Assembly (NCBI RefSeq): GCF_037969765.1
Contig: NZ_CP150207.1
Coordinates: 5,463,501 to 5,527,500, forward strand
Length of the DNA stretch: 64,000 nucleotides
Direction: 5' to 3'
Source of the DNA: Paenibacillus sp. FSL W8-0186
GTDB taxonomy: Bacteria > Bacillota > Bacilli > Paenibacillales > Paenibacillaceae
Shown in pieces: positions 25,996-35,051 of the stretch. The notes below the pieces were generated by a model that saw only the letters and a program-made list of their open reading frames with translations, searched no databases and was not told the origin of the DNA. The position numbers and the translations under genes are program-made. Within the stretch, counting starts at the first letter, position 1. Every line of letters begins with the position of its first letter.

Positions 25996-26685
25996 ATGGC
26001 CGAGGGTTCAAATTGGAAAACAGGCGCTTACGGACATAAATTTATAGCTTCTTTTAGCGGCGGAAAGGACAGCACACTCGCCTTGTACAAAGCAATGAAG
26101 CTTGGAGAGGCCGTTGGACTTATCGTAATGTTAGAAGAAGAAGGGTACCGCTCCCGGTCTCATGGCCTGCCTCCAGCGTTCTTGCAGGCTCAAGCGGAGT
26201 CTATAGGTTTGCCCCTATATACCGCAGCCTCAAGTTGGGCTGATTACGAAGAAAATTTTATGCACCTGCTGGTGAACGCTAAAAATCATGGGGCAGAGGT
26301 GTTAGTAACCGGCGATCTGGATATGCCTGCCCACGGGTGCTGGCACGACAAGGTGACAAAAAATGCTGGATTAAAGCTAGGCATGCCTCTATGGGAAATG
26401 AATCATCGAGACGTTGTTGAGGAATTCATTCATCTTGGATTCGTTACTATGATCGTTACGGTGAATGCATCCTTAGGTATGAAAGAGGAGGATCTAGGGC
26501 GCGTGCTGACTCTAGATTATGTGAAGGAGCTCGAAGCGCGCGGGATCGACCCCTGTGGAGAAGGTGGAGAGTTCCATACGGCCGTCATCGATGGCCCCAT
26601 ATTCAATAAGCCAATCTCCATAAGCAAAGGAAAGATCATTCGCAACGGAGAATATGCTTTCCTGCCACTGGAGCTGGCAACTTAA
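25996..26685 (+). CDS. Dph6-like PP-loop ATP pyrophosphatase
   Basis: 229 residues. The PP-loop motif SGGKDS (21-26) and the C-terminal GEGGEFHTAV (about 196-205) place it in the diphthine-ammonia ligase (Dph6)/adenine nucleotide alpha-hydrolase family. Bacteria lack diphthamide, so the bacterial members adenylate some other, unidentified substrate. AGGAGAACGAGAGG precedes the ATG. A deletion derivative of a paralogue is found at 43094-43190. Confidence 0.85.
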   Translation: MAEGSNWKTGAYGHKFIASFSGGKDSTLALYKAMKLGEAVGLIVMLEEEGYRSRSHGLPPAFLQAQAESIGLPLYTAASSWADYEENFMHLLVNAKNHGAEVLVTGDLDMPAHGCWHDKVTKNAGLKLGMPLWEMNHRDVVEEFIHLGFVTMIVTVNASLGMKEEDLGRVLTLDYVKELEARGIDPCGEGGEFHTAVIDGPIFNKPISISKGKIIRNGEYAFLPLELAT

Positions 26686-26766
26686 ACTTGGGGTAATTGA
26701 ACAACTTTTATAATGGCATTTTGATAACCCGATAATCGCTATGTACAGATATCATAACCAAGATTT

Positions 26767-26791
26767 AGGGCCATCCTCTGCGGATGGCCCT
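26767..26791 (+). terminator. Terminator of Dph6-like gene
   Basis: Perfect arms AGGGCCATCC/GGATGGCCCT with a short loop (TCTGC), followed by TTATTG, 82 bp past the stop codon. Confidence 0.75.
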
Positions 26792-26841
26792 TTATTGAGC
26801 TCGCTTTTTATGAATACTGGTTAACCGTTAAGAAGCTTCCC

Positions 26842-27639
26842 TTAGAAACCGCCTCTGGAATGAATGATTTGTCCCGTAATCCATTGGGCATCTTCACTGG
26901 CCAGAAAAGCGATCAGCCGGGCCGCATCCTCCGGAAGACCAATCCGGCCCATCGGAAATTGCGGCAGCAGTGCATTCTTCACATCTTCGGACATCCAACC
27001 GGTGTCGGTAGGACCCGGATCGACCGCGTTGACCGTAATGTGAAGCGGTGCCAGCTCTGCGGCGAGGGATTCGGTAAACACGGAGATGGCCCCTTTGGTC
27101 GCCGCATAGGCAAGATTACCAGGCATCGGGCCCTTCCCTTGGCCAGATGTGAGATTAATGATTCGGCCGCCAAGTGTACGATTCGAGGAACGAGCGTTGT
27201 TCTCGGCCTCGAGCATGCGGGCGAATTCGGCGGATAACATGAAGGTCCCCCTCATGTTTACAGCACAGTGGGCGTCGATAATAGAATCGGTTAATTGGCG
27301 AAAATCAGCATCAACGCTATACGTCGCATTATTGACGAGGATCGTGGGAAGACCCATCCTTTTCCAGACCTCCTCCAACAAATGAGACGCGGAACCCGGT
27401 ACGGCAAGATCCAATTTCATGTGTGCAGCTTGAACACCTAATTGCCGCAGTTCTCCTGCGAAAGAATCGGGCCAATGCTCATCAGCATCATTGGGATAAA
27501 AATTTTTGTCGTAGTCATGCAGATGTGTAAAGAACACATTAGCACCTTCATTAGCCAATGCCCGGCAAATCGCAGTCCCAATCCCGCCTGGACGACTCGC
27601 CCCCGTGACGATGGCTATTTTATTTTGCAATTTAGTCAT
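26842..27639 (-). CDS. SDR family oxidoreductase
   Basis: 265 residues with GASRPGGIG cofactor loop (about 14-22, one residue longer than usual), NNAT in place of NNAG, catalytic Ser in NLTSGQ and YAATK (Y-x-x-x-K). The C-terminus ITGQIIHSRGGF is typical of 3-oxoacyl-ACP reductase-like SDRs. Substrate unknown. AGGGAGG lies upstream of the ATG. Monocistronic, preceded by a repeat-bearing region. Confidence 0.87.
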   Translation of the reverse strand: MTKLQNKIAIVTGASRPGGIGTAICRALANEGANVFFTHLHDYDKNFYPNDADEHWPDSFAGELRQLGVQAAHMKLDLAVPGSASHLLEEVWKRMGLPTILVNNATYSVDADFRQLTDSIIDAHCAVNMRGTFMLSAEFARMLEAENNARSSNRTLGGRIINLTSGQGKGPMPGNLAYAATKGAISVFTESLAAELAPLHITVNAVDPGPTDTGWMSEDVKNALLPQFPMGRIGLPEDAARLIAFLASEDAQWITGQIIHSRGGF

Positions 27640-27680
27640 TTTCGATATACCTCCCTTTAAGAGGAGACGAGAGCGCCCTA

Positions 27681-27761
27681 GGAGATGGATTCATCCCGCC
27701 GCTAAACAAAAAAGCGGATACCTCAAGTATCCGCGCAACAGGCAGCTCGAACGGTTGCTCG
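27681..27761. repeat. 84-bp dispersed repeat, copy A
   Basis: This segment (GGAGATGGATTCATCCCGCC onward) matches 51222-51305 at roughly 80-85 percent by eye. It contains the hairpin GCGGATAC/GTATCCGC (27714-27734), which on the minus strand is followed by TTTTTTG. It lies just upstream of the SDR ribosome binding site. Confidence 0.65.
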
Positions 27762-28206
27762 CGTTCCTTGAAATGGTTGAAGATCGGCATGATGAACCGG
27801 GGCAATGGCCCTTGCCATTACCAGATTCACGCGATCGGATTCAATCAAACCATTACAAGAATGTCCACATTAGCCAGCGAGTCCCCTTTCACCCATCTCC
27901 ATATTTTGGATCATAATATAAACTTAAAGTTACATCAAGGATTAATGTAAAATACTGCTCGTTCAGCCTATGTCCCTTATTTAGAAGACCTCTCATGTTG
28001 AAGCAGCCATTCTTTCTCCACAGACCACCGCACCACTTATTCATTCCCTTCAGATAAATGATTTCAATCCTTTACTACGTTATCGCAATCGATTTTCTGT
28101 ACACTGTAGTCGAAAAATCATGCAAATGATCCTTCAAACGTTTAATTCTATGATTTCTATATGAAAATTCATACACATTTACTCAAATTGTAAAAAAAGT
28201 AATGAT
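27762..28206. other. Intergenic stretch without recognisable gene
   Basis: I see no ORF with a credible start and no RNA gene. A plus-strand open stretch around 27740-27800 (QLERLLAFLEMVEDRH) could be a degraded coding fragment, but no family is recognisable. The remainder is A+T-rich. Confidence 0.3.
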
Positions 28207-28338
28207 TCAGTATGAATTTTCGAACAGAATCATTTTGGTGCAAAAATCGTATTGATATGGTTCTTGATGATTCCGCCGTAAGCCCTCCATTTTCAAATCC
28301 AGTGCGGTAATCAGACACCGATACTTGTCTTTCTTCAT
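28207..28338 (-). CDS. 43-residue hypothetical ORF
   Basis: A short minus-strand frame beginning MKKDKYRCLITALDLKMEGL, with no hydrophobic segment. Its ATG overlaps the stop of an upstream open fragment (ATGA at 28335-28338). There is no clear ribosome binding site. It may be the tail of a decayed gene rather than a functional peptide. Confidence 0.3.
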   Translation of the reverse strand: MKKDKYRCLITALDLKMEGLRRNHQEPYQYDFCTKMILFENSY

Positions 28339-28520
28339 TTAGAACTCGTACTCGGGCCGATCAAAACCTTTCCCACCCAAATATCAGCCTCGAAATACTT
28401 GCGAAGGTAATAAGCCAATACGGTCGCCCAGGTCCAAGAACTGCGATTATTTTGAATTAATCGTTGATCATATAAGTCCAGGTGGAAGTAGTTTAGTGGT
28501 CGTCGGTAAATTTACCAAAA
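28335..28520 (-). pseudogene. Unidentified gene remnant
   Basis: Minus-strand open stretch with coding-like composition but no start codon: YRRPLNYFHLDLYDQRLIQ, then SSWTWATVLAYYLRKYFEAD and WVGKVLIGPS, ending in TGA at 28335-28337. Upstream it is closed by a stop near the TTACCGACG sequence. The family is not recognised; the aromatic-rich pattern suggests the end of a real protein. Confidence 0.35.
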
Positions 28521-28606
28521 AAGCTTGCCCTTACCTATGATACGGTTCACCGTAACGGGTCTAGTGCCACACTATTTATATTCTCCACTTCATTTGTCTC
28601 CATTTT

Positions 28607-30733
28607 CTAATCAGGCAAGTTTCCGGACCTTGTCCCTACTTCATACGAAGGAAGCACGTTATCGTACATGAGATGCAAGATCATGCCAGTTGCTGCGTGA
28701 TCCAAGTTATGACAGTGATCCATCCACATGCCCGGATTATCCGCGATAAATGCGACCTCATACGATTCGCCGGGCAAAACGTTTAACGTATCGGAGAGCC
28801 ACGGTGTATTCACCTTCACGTTGTTTTTCTTCAACACGGTCATATGATGCCCATGCAGATGCATGGGGTGCTCGGTCAGACTTTTATTGATAAACGTCGT
28901 TTTAACCCTATCGCCTTCTTTGACGACGAAAGAGGGAACTCGGGGATACACCTCTCCATTGATTGTCCATAGAAAATTAAACATGCCGTTGTAAAATCCC
29001 ATCTTGTTTCCGAGAATCATTTCGAATTCCCGATCGAATTTATTTGTCTCGGTTACAACGTTCACCACAGGCTTGCCATAATTGGACGGATCAAACAAAG
29101 CGGATTCTGTTTTGAAGACCGGTTTGGCCGGAGGGGTCTCGGTATAAAAAATGACTCCCGGATCGCTTTCGTCATTGGCATTGCCTAGTTTAAACAGGAC
29201 AGGATGGTTCGGCATCGTAAAGGTCACGTCATATCTGCCGCCCGAACCAAGCCGGAACGCGGTTTGGCCGGACAATGGCTGCGGGTCTTGAATCCGCATC
29301 CCGTCTATGGCTGCGATTCGAAATTCTGTTCCTTGCAGAAGATACTTTTCGGAAATATTATGCGAGTTGATGATACTCAGCTTTACGGTTTCTCCCGGGT
29401 CCACCTGCTTCCACTGCAGTTCGTCGCGGGATCCGAAAGCTTTTTTATACCCTTGGTCGGTCTCCCATCGATGATTAATCAAGGTCAGCTGTTCATCATA
29501 GATCTCCGATTCCTGCTCAGGTTCGACAATCAACGTGCCGAAAAGCCCTTTCCGCACTTGCTCCGACGCTTGCTGATGAGAGTGGAACCAGTAGCTTCCC
29601 TCCTGCTCAGCCCGAAACTTGTATATGAACGATTCCCCGGGCTTGACGATATTCTGCGTCATCCCCGGCACGCCGTCCATCGCATTCGGCACGTTATAGC
29701 CATGCCAATGAATCGTAACCCCGCTGTCGATATCTTTATTGACCAGCTTCACTTCGATCATATCGCCATGCTTCACCCTGAGCTCGGGAGCAATTTCTCC
29801 GTTATATGTCCAGGCATCAATGACAGCGCCAGAAGCAAGCGTTATCTCCTTGCGCTGCGCCACCAGCTCAAATTTCACATCGGCGGGTTCAGAAATATCA
29901 CCGGTCAGCGCGGCTACCTCCACTGTGTCGGATTGATGATGATCATTCTGCTGACGATGATGATCAGAGCCCATGGACATCAGGGTTGGCACACCGCCCC
30001 CTTCGTCAATCAGGCTGTGATCCATCATGTCGGATGCTTCCGGCAGCTTGGAAGTGTTGACGCCTACCAGCACATTAGCCACTAGGAAGATGAATGCTAA
30101 CGCTGCCGTGAGAATAGCTGTGGCGATGAAGTTTAGCAGTCTGAAAGCAAGCCCTCGCCGAAGCTGTTCCCCTCGAACCAGCTTCAAGTACCTTCTTCTC
30201 AAAAAAATCGCTGGTACAAGCAACAGGAGCGCAACTAGTATGAACCGCTGAGCGATCTCAACCGGGCCGGGCAGGACGGATTGGAAAAAGAAAATGCTGA
30301 AAGCGGAAATGCCGGATGTGAGCGATGCCGCATAAAAGGACAGCACTATGCCAGGTTGGGCTGCCGTCTGCAGCGCTGCCTGTGTCGGCGGTTCTCCGCC
30401 GGAGTTCTGTAAACTCTTTAACCGGGGAAGCACCCTTACCGCTATATAACATTGAGGAATTACCGTCAGAGGTATGAGCGTTTTGACCATTCCCTCCACA
30501 AACAGCCAGCCGCCCAAGATGATTTGGAGGATCATCGTTGCGTACCAAGCAGCGTTCAGAAGAATCGCGATGCCAGCTATCCGGAGCAAGAAGGTTCTCT
30601 TCTTTTTCAAGCTATGATTGGTTATGGAGTAGGGAAGTCCTGCCGCAGTGATGCCGGCGATTCCCCAGAATAAGGCCATACCGACTGTAAATATAATACT
30701 AACTATCATTCCGAACATGAACATGGTTTCCAC
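28607..30733 (-). CDS. Membrane-anchored multicopper oxidase
   Basis: 708 residues. The N-terminal 220 contain about six membrane spans, followed by a His-rich linker (DHHRQQNDHHQSD) and a multicopper oxidase with all copper motifs: HWHG, WFHSHQQ, HPMHLHGHHM and HCHNLDHAATGM. The type 1 copper axial residue is Met. The oxidase faces outside and likely oxidises Cu(I) or a metal/organic substrate. A CopD/DUF2269-like gene precedes it by 18 bp, and a two-component system is divergently encoded, suggesting copper-responsive control. Confidence 0.9.
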   Translation of the reverse strand: METMFMFGMIVSIIFTVGMALFWGIAGITAAGLPYSITNHSLKKKRTFLLRIAGIAILLNAAWYATMILQIILGGWLFVEGMVKTLIPLTVIPQCYIAVRVLPRLKSLQNSGGEPPTQAALQTAAQPGIVLSFYAASLTSGISAFSIFFFQSVLPGPVEIAQRFILVALLLLVPAIFLRRRYLKLVRGEQLRRGLAFRLLNFIATAILTAALAFIFLVANVLVGVNTSKLPEASDMMDHSLIDEGGGVPTLMSMGSDHHRQQNDHHQSDTVEVAALTGDISEPADVKFELVAQRKEITLASGAVIDAWTYNGEIAPELRVKHGDMIEVKLVNKDIDSGVTIHWHGYNVPNAMDGVPGMTQNIVKPGESFIYKFRAEQEGSYWFHSHQQASEQVRKGLFGTLIVEPEQESEIYDEQLTLINHRWETDQGYKKAFGSRDELQWKQVDPGETVKLSIINSHNISEKYLLQGTEFRIAAIDGMRIQDPQPLSGQTAFRLGSGGRYDVTFTMPNHPVLFKLGNANDESDPGVIFYTETPPAKPVFKTESALFDPSNYGKPVVNVVTETNKFDREFEMILGNKMGFYNGMFNFLWTINGEVYPRVPSFVVKEGDRVKTTFINKSLTEHPMHLHGHHMTVLKKNNVKVNTPWLSDTLNVLPGESYEVAFIADNPGMWMDHCHNLDHAATGMILHLMYDNVLPSYEVGTRSGNLPD

Positions 30734-30751
30734 TCCTTATGACTGGATGCT

Positions 30752-31291
30752 TCAAGAGACTGTCGCACCTGGATTCGATCTACGGGCTTTATGCTTGATT
30801 TTGCCGAACGGCTTAAAATAGGAGATCGCCGTCATGAAGATCAAGGCAACGATATTGGCAATGGCCCCTCCTATTAATGAGTAGCTTGTGTCAAGAAAGG
30901 CAGCGTCGGTTAGAACAAGGAATCGTCCTTGATTGGCGATTCGAACGAGTTGGGATAACCAACCTGCCATATAGACGATGCCAAAAGTAATCAGCAATAA
31001 GGTCAGGGTCAGTTTAATCAGAATCCAATAATGTTTGAAGAGACCCCATTGCGTCCAAGCGGACAATACAATACCGGTAAGCAGTGCAATAAGAGCGGTG
31101 TACCGGACGAAGACAAGATCGATCAAATGCATATTTTCCAAAGTGTAATACAGCTGCTCGCCGTTCTCCGCCTTCAGCATATACGTACCGAGCAGCAGCA
31201 TGACCATTGCTCCGCCTAACCAGCAGACCACTGAAAGCACATGAATGACGATGATCCATTGCTTTTTCTTAATAGACAACTTATAACTCAT
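30752..31291 (-). CDS. CopD/DUF2269-like integral membrane protein
   Basis: About 179 residues with four membrane spans: WIIVIHVLSVVCWLGGAMVM, then LIALLTGIVLSAWTQWG, LIKLTLTLLLITFGIVYMAG and a C-terminal span. The paired His in the first span and Trp/Gly pattern resemble DUF2269 and CopD-type proteins. It is co-transcribed with the multicopper oxidase. ATG 31291 is chosen, with GGGAGGG seven bases upstream; the TTG at 31297 is too close. A role in copper handling is inferred from context. Confidence 0.75.
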   Translation of the reverse strand: MSYKLSIKKKQWIIVIHVLSVVCWLGGAMVMLLLGTYMLKAENGEQLYYTLENMHLIDLVFVRYTALIALLTGIVLSAWTQWGLFKHYWILIKLTLTLLLITFGIVYMAGWLSQLVRIANQGRFLVLTDAAFLDTSYSLIGGAIANIVALIFMTAISYFKPFGKIKHKARRSNPGATVS

Positions 31292-31435
31292 GTTCAAACC
31301 CTCCCTAAAGGCTCCTTTGCTAGCAATACTACCAGCGAAATGTTGCGAACTTGTGGTGAAACTATTTACAGGTTGTGGAGGCTGTCAATATCCTATAAAG
31401 TGGTAACAGGAGTGGATATACCTAGGAGTGAGAAA

Positions 31436-32134
31436 ATGGGGATCAAAGTTCTGATCGTAGAGGATGAAATCAAAATTGCATCGCTCATGGAATCGTTTCT
31501 TCAAACCGAAGGATACGATTGTCTGACCGCGATGGACGGCAAAACCGCTTTGCAGCTCTTCGCAAAACATAAGCCGGATATCGTCATCTTGGACTGGATG
31601 CTTCCGCAAATGAGCGGCCTAGACACTTGTACGCAGCTCCGACAATTAGGATCTCCCGGCATCATCATGGTCACGGCCAAATCCGAGGAAACCGACAAAA
31701 TCGTCGGCCTCGAAATGGGAGCGGACGACTACCTGACTAAGCCCTTCAGCCTGAGAGAGCTTTCCGCGCGAATCCGCTCGCTGCTCCGGCGAATGAATAG
31801 AAACGACAATGACAGGTCCGACAGCGTGCTGCGAAGAGGGGATCTGACGATTTATGAGGACAGTCTGCAAGTATTTAAAGGAAGTGAGGAACTGCATCTC
31901 ACTCCGACCGAATTCAAGCTCTTGCACCTGCTAGCCTCGAGACCCGGGCGGGTGTACACCCGGATGCAGCTACTGCAGCATGCCTTCGAAGAGGAGTTTA
32001 TCATCGACGAACGAACGGTAGACTCCCATATCAGCAAGCTTCGCAAAAAGATTGAGAGCGACAGCCGGGGCTCTGATTATATTAAAACGGTCTACGGATT
32101 TGGCTACCGATTCGGAGCGGAACATGAAGATTAG
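31436..32134 (+). CDS. OmpR/PhoB-family response regulator
   Basis: 232 residues: receiver domain with phospho-acceptor Asp 53 (ILDWMLP), acidic pocket VEDE, conserved MVTAKSEE and Lys in LTKPFSLREL, then an OmpR-type winged helix ending in DYIKTVYGFGYRF. The start at ATG 31436 has AGGAG nine bases upstream; the longer frame from 31241 crosses the divergent promoter. It overlaps the kinase gene by 11 bp and is divergent from the copper oxidase operon, its likely target. Confidence 0.92.
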   Translation: MGIKVLIVEDEIKIASLMESFLQTEGYDCLTAMDGKTALQLFAKHKPDIVILDWMLPQMSGLDTCTQLRQLGSPGIIMVTAKSEETDKIVGLEMGADDYLTKPFSLRELSARIRSLLRRMNRNDNDRSDSVLRRGDLTIYEDSLQVFKGSEELHLTPTEFKLLHLLASRPGRVYTRMQLLQHAFEEEFIIDERTVDSHISKLRKKIESDSRGSDYIKTVYGFGYRFGAEHED

Positions 32135-33455
32135 AACCAAGCTGATTCTGTCGATGAGCGTTCTGATCGTGTTTGTCATGCTTTTTCTGCTGGGCGTCAC
32201 GCATATTCAGTTTTATATTTCCCGCGATTTAGCCTATTTTGAGGAAAAGAATACGTTCGAATCACTCCGAAAAGAGTTCGAACACTATTACAGTAACCAC
32301 GGGGATTCTTGGGACAATATCGCGAGCGCAAGGCTTAAATATACCGGCTCTTTCAACGAAGTCGTACTAACTGCAGACGAAGAAGTCTTATATCAGCAAG
32401 GAAAACTAAGCGCGAATGAACTTCGGAACGAGGGCTTCGTGCTAGCGCTTTATGAGAGTGACCGGAAGATCGGCAGACTGTACGTGATGAACGAAAGACA
32501 GTACAAGATCTACGAATTTAAAACGATGTGGTACGGCATGCTGCCAAATATCGGCATAGCCTCGCTGATCTTCACTTGCATCGCGGCTCTGCTGACAATC
32601 CTCTTGTTGTCGTGGAGACTGACCAGCCCTATACGCAAAATCATCAAAGGAATCGAGTCCATCCAAAAGGATGGCGCTGCAACCGTCTTTCCTGAACAAA
32701 GGAAAGATGAATTTGGAGCAATTTCCAAGGCTCTTCGAGAGATGAACGATTCGCTGGCCGGCGCGGAACAAATCCGAAAGCAATTGATGTCCGATGTCAC
32801 TCATGAATTAAAAACCCCGCTGATGATCATTCAAGGGGAATTGGAACTGGCGTACGAGACAGGACAACCCCTTTCTGCCGCCAAGCAAGCTTCTCTTCTC
32901 GATGAAGTACTGCGGCTGTCGCGATTAGTTCATGATGTACTGGATTTGTCCAAGCTCGAAAGCGGCAAGATGGAGCTACAACCGCAGACAGAGAACTTGG
33001 TTAAACTGCTGCAGGATATAGTGGAAAAGACCGAGTATATGGTGGAGGATAAACAAATACAGCTTTCCATGCACTCCAGGGAGGATTCTATTCCCATTTC
33101 GGTAGAAAAATCGCGAATTTATCAAGCGCTGTATAACATCCTGACGAATGCCATCTACTATACGAATCCCGGCGGACAAATCCGAATCCTTGTTGAAACG
33201 GCATACCTGCCCAAACAGCAGCAGCCCTATGCCCGAATCCGTGTCGAAGACAGCGGTGTCGGCATATCTGAAGAGGAGCTCCCTCATATCTTCAACCGAT
33301 TCTATAGGGCGGACCCTTCCAGGGCTCGTCCCAGCGGCGGAAGCGGCTTGGGGCTTGCGATTGCCCAGCAAAACATCCTTGCCCATCGGGGCTGGGTTGA
33401 GGTAGAGAGCGTGGTGGGTAAGGGCTCGGTGTTTACGATCTATTTACCGATATGA
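32124..33455 (+). CDS. Sensor histidine kinase
   Basis: 443 residues. Membrane spans at about 8-28 and 142-164 flank an extracytoplasmic sensor of about 110 residues. A HAMP domain follows (about 165-218), then an H-box SDVTHELKTPLMIIQ with His 227 and the ATP-binding boxes NILTNAIYYT, VEDSGVGISEEELPHIFNRF and GGSGLGLAIAQ. It phosphorylates the preceding regulator. The sensor domain shows no obvious metal-binding cluster. Confidence 0.92.
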   Translation: MKIRTKLILSMSVLIVFVMLFLLGVTHIQFYISRDLAYFEEKNTFESLRKEFEHYYSNHGDSWDNIASARLKYTGSFNEVVLTADEEVLYQQGKLSANELRNEGFVLALYESDRKIGRLYVMNERQYKIYEFKTMWYGMLPNIGIASLIFTCIAALLTILLLSWRLTSPIRKIIKGIESIQKDGAATVFPEQRKDEFGAISKALREMNDSLAGAEQIRKQLMSDVTHELKTPLMIIQGELELAYETGQPLSAAKQASLLDEVLRLSRLVHDVLDLSKLESGKMELQPQTENLVKLLQDIVEKTEYMVEDKQIQLSMHSREDSIPISVEKSRIYQALYNILTNAIYYTNPGGQIRILVETAYLPKQQQPYARIRVEDSGVGISEEELPHIFNRFYRADPSRARPSGGSGLGLAIAQQNILAHRGWVEVESVVGKGSVFTIYLPI

Positions 33456-33477
33456 GAAATGAAGGAGGTTTTCCACG

Positions 33478-33807
33478 ATGGCACCTTCACAAAAAACATT
33501 AAGAACTTGCGATAAAGGACACGAATACTACAAAAGCAGTGATTGCCCAACCTGTCCGGTCTGCGAACAAGACATGAAACCGGACACTGGATTCCTTTCG
33601 CTTCTTTCGAATCCTGCCAGACGGGCATTAGAGCACCACGGGATTACCACTTTACAAAAGCTCTCGGCCTTTACCGAACGCGAGATATTGCAGCTGCACG
33701 GTATGGGGCCGCGTTCAATGCCAATACTTAGGGATGCTTTGCACTCCCAAGGTTTAACGTTCAAGCCCAGCGACAAAACACCAAAGAAAAAAGTGGTTGA
33801 TCCATAA
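33478..33807 (+). CDS. RNA polymerase alpha C-terminal domain-like protein
   Basis: 109 residues. The first 35 contain four Cys in a HEYYKSSDCPTCPVCEQDM setting (a likely small zinc site), and the rest (about 43-95) is a helix-hairpin-helix domain of the RpoA-CTD type: PARRALEHHGITTLQKLSAF, then LHGMGPRSMPILRDAL. Such proteins may bind DNA or contact polymerase. It lies 22 bp after the sensor kinase with a perfect GAAGGAGG, so it is the third gene of the regulatory operon. Confidence 0.8.
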   Translation: MAPSQKTLRTCDKGHEYYKSSDCPTCPVCEQDMKPDTGFLSLLSNPARRALEHHGITTLQKLSAFTEREILQLHGMGPRSMPILRDALHSQGLTFKPSDKTPKKKVVDP

Positions 33808-33901
33808 AGTCCGTGACGCTCTGAGAACAGCGTTTCTTTATTAATTTTAGCGACACGCAAAGGTTGATACGGTTCTACGAGCTATCTCTAATGGCAAGCT
33901 A

Positions 33902-33923
33902 AAAGGCACCAGCCTAGGTGCCT
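33902..33923. terminator. Terminator between RpoA-CTD-like and hydrolase genes
   Basis: AAGGCACC/GGTGCCTT arms with a 6-base loop (AGCCTA). On the minus strand it is followed by TTAGC. It serves the convergent gene ends. Confidence 0.65.
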
Positions 33924-33936
33924 TCTCCAGCCTGCC

Positions 33937-34467
33937 CTATCTAAAAAAAACCGAAAGCAGCGGCAGCAGCCAGACGAACGCTCGCGGCATCCCAATCCCC
34001 TTCAGAAAGGTCTGCATGGCCTCTGCGTTATTGCCGTCGTCGAGAAGCTTATGTACAGTCTGACTTAATTGATGATATTCGACCTTTTCCTTCTCGTCAT
34101 GCACATATGACGCATCGTACATCGCTACCTTTCGTACTTTGCCGCCCAGCCGAAGGGCAGCCTCGAGCGCCAACACGGCACCCGAAGAATGACCGTACAA
34201 ATAGGCGGTGCCGCCTGCTACATCGATCATAGCTTCAATATCTTCGATTTCACGCTCCAGCGAATAAGGCAGCGTATTCCCGCTATCACCGCGTCCGCGT
34301 CGGTCGTAATTGTAGACCGTAAAGGATGTGGCCAATACTTTGGCATCATGCACGACCGGCTTAAAAGAGCGGTAACAGGAAGCTCCCGTGATGTAAATGA
34401 GCGCCGGACCGCTGCCGTAGACATCATAGGCTAAGGTTGTGCCGTCTTTTGACTGCGTTGTGTTCAT
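33937..34467 (-). pseudogene. Truncated alpha/beta hydrolase
   Basis: About 176 residues, beginning MNTTQSKDGTTLAYDVYGSG, with oxyanion YITGAS, NYDRRGRGDSG and nucleophile elbow GHSSGAV. The family normally runs to about 260 residues. This frame stops right after LLPLLSVFFR at an eight-T run, before the catalytic Asp and His, and a transcription terminator follows within 15 bp. The catalytic His is therefore missing and the product is probably inactive. ATG 34467 is chosen over a TTG at 34491. Confidence 0.65.
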
Positions 34468-34505
34468 AATTACGCCTACTTTCTTATTCAAGTTGAAATA
34501 TAGGT

Positions 34506-34874
34506 TTATAGATGTTGAAGGCCAATGCGGTTTCCTTCGCTGTCTAAAAACATACCTACATACCCTGCGTGATCACCCAAATAGGTTTTATCCATAATCA
34601 CTTGTCCCCCCGCTTCGGAAACCCTCGAAAGAATAATATCCAGGTTAGGACTCCCATCAATATAGACCGTAACGCCATCAGGAGAAGGCGTATGACGCGG
34701 CCCCTTGACCAGGATCCCTCCATTCTGCTCTTCCTTAACCGGGAAAAAAGCGTATTCTTCATCCCCCATGTGCATCGATTTCATCTCCGTTGCTAGAATC
34801 CGCTCATAAAATGCTTTCGCCCGTCCCATGTCAGACACGGGAATTTCCACCCAAATAAATATTCGATCCCTCAT
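34506..34874 (-). CDS. VOC (glyoxalase/bleomycin resistance) family protein
   Basis: 122 residues, one vicinal-oxygen-chelate module: FIWVEIPVSDMGRAKAFYER at the start, VTVYIDGSPNLDIILSRVSE in the middle and GMFLDSEGNRIGLQ at the end. Members bind a metal for dioxygenase, isomerase or antibiotic-sequestration functions; this one has no specific signature. The truncated hydrolase gene follows 38 bp downstream. Confidence 0.85.
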   Translation of the reverse strand: MRDRIFIWVEIPVSDMGRAKAFYERILATEMKSMHMGDEEYAFFPVKEEQNGGILVKGPRHTPSPDGVTVYIDGSPNLDIILSRVSEAGGQVIMDKTYLGDHAGYVGMFLDSEGNRIGLQHL

Positions 34875-35016
34875 AGTTCATTCTCCATTCACTCAGAAAT
34901 TTTCTTGATATTCTATTAGACGAATGAACTTTCGTAAATTCATCGGTCCGGCAACAAGTTTTCCGGTAAACCAAACCACGTAAACAATTGGAGATGAATC
35001 TTCGGAGTAAATAAGA

Positions 35017-35044
35017 AAAGCTGCTCCAAAGTCGGGAACAGCTT
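35017..35044 (-). terminator. Terminator of helD
   Basis: Arms AAGCTGTTCC/GGAGCAGCTT on the minus strand (one mismatch), followed by TTCTTATTT. It lies eight bases from the helD stop codon. Confidence 0.75.
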
Positions 35045-35051
35045 CTTTGCT

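Noticed and set aside
29204..30085. 293-codon plus-strand ORF antisense to the multicopper oxidase
   Set aside because: It lies wholly opposite a gene with all copper motifs; the product has no recognisable domain and no ribosome binding site.
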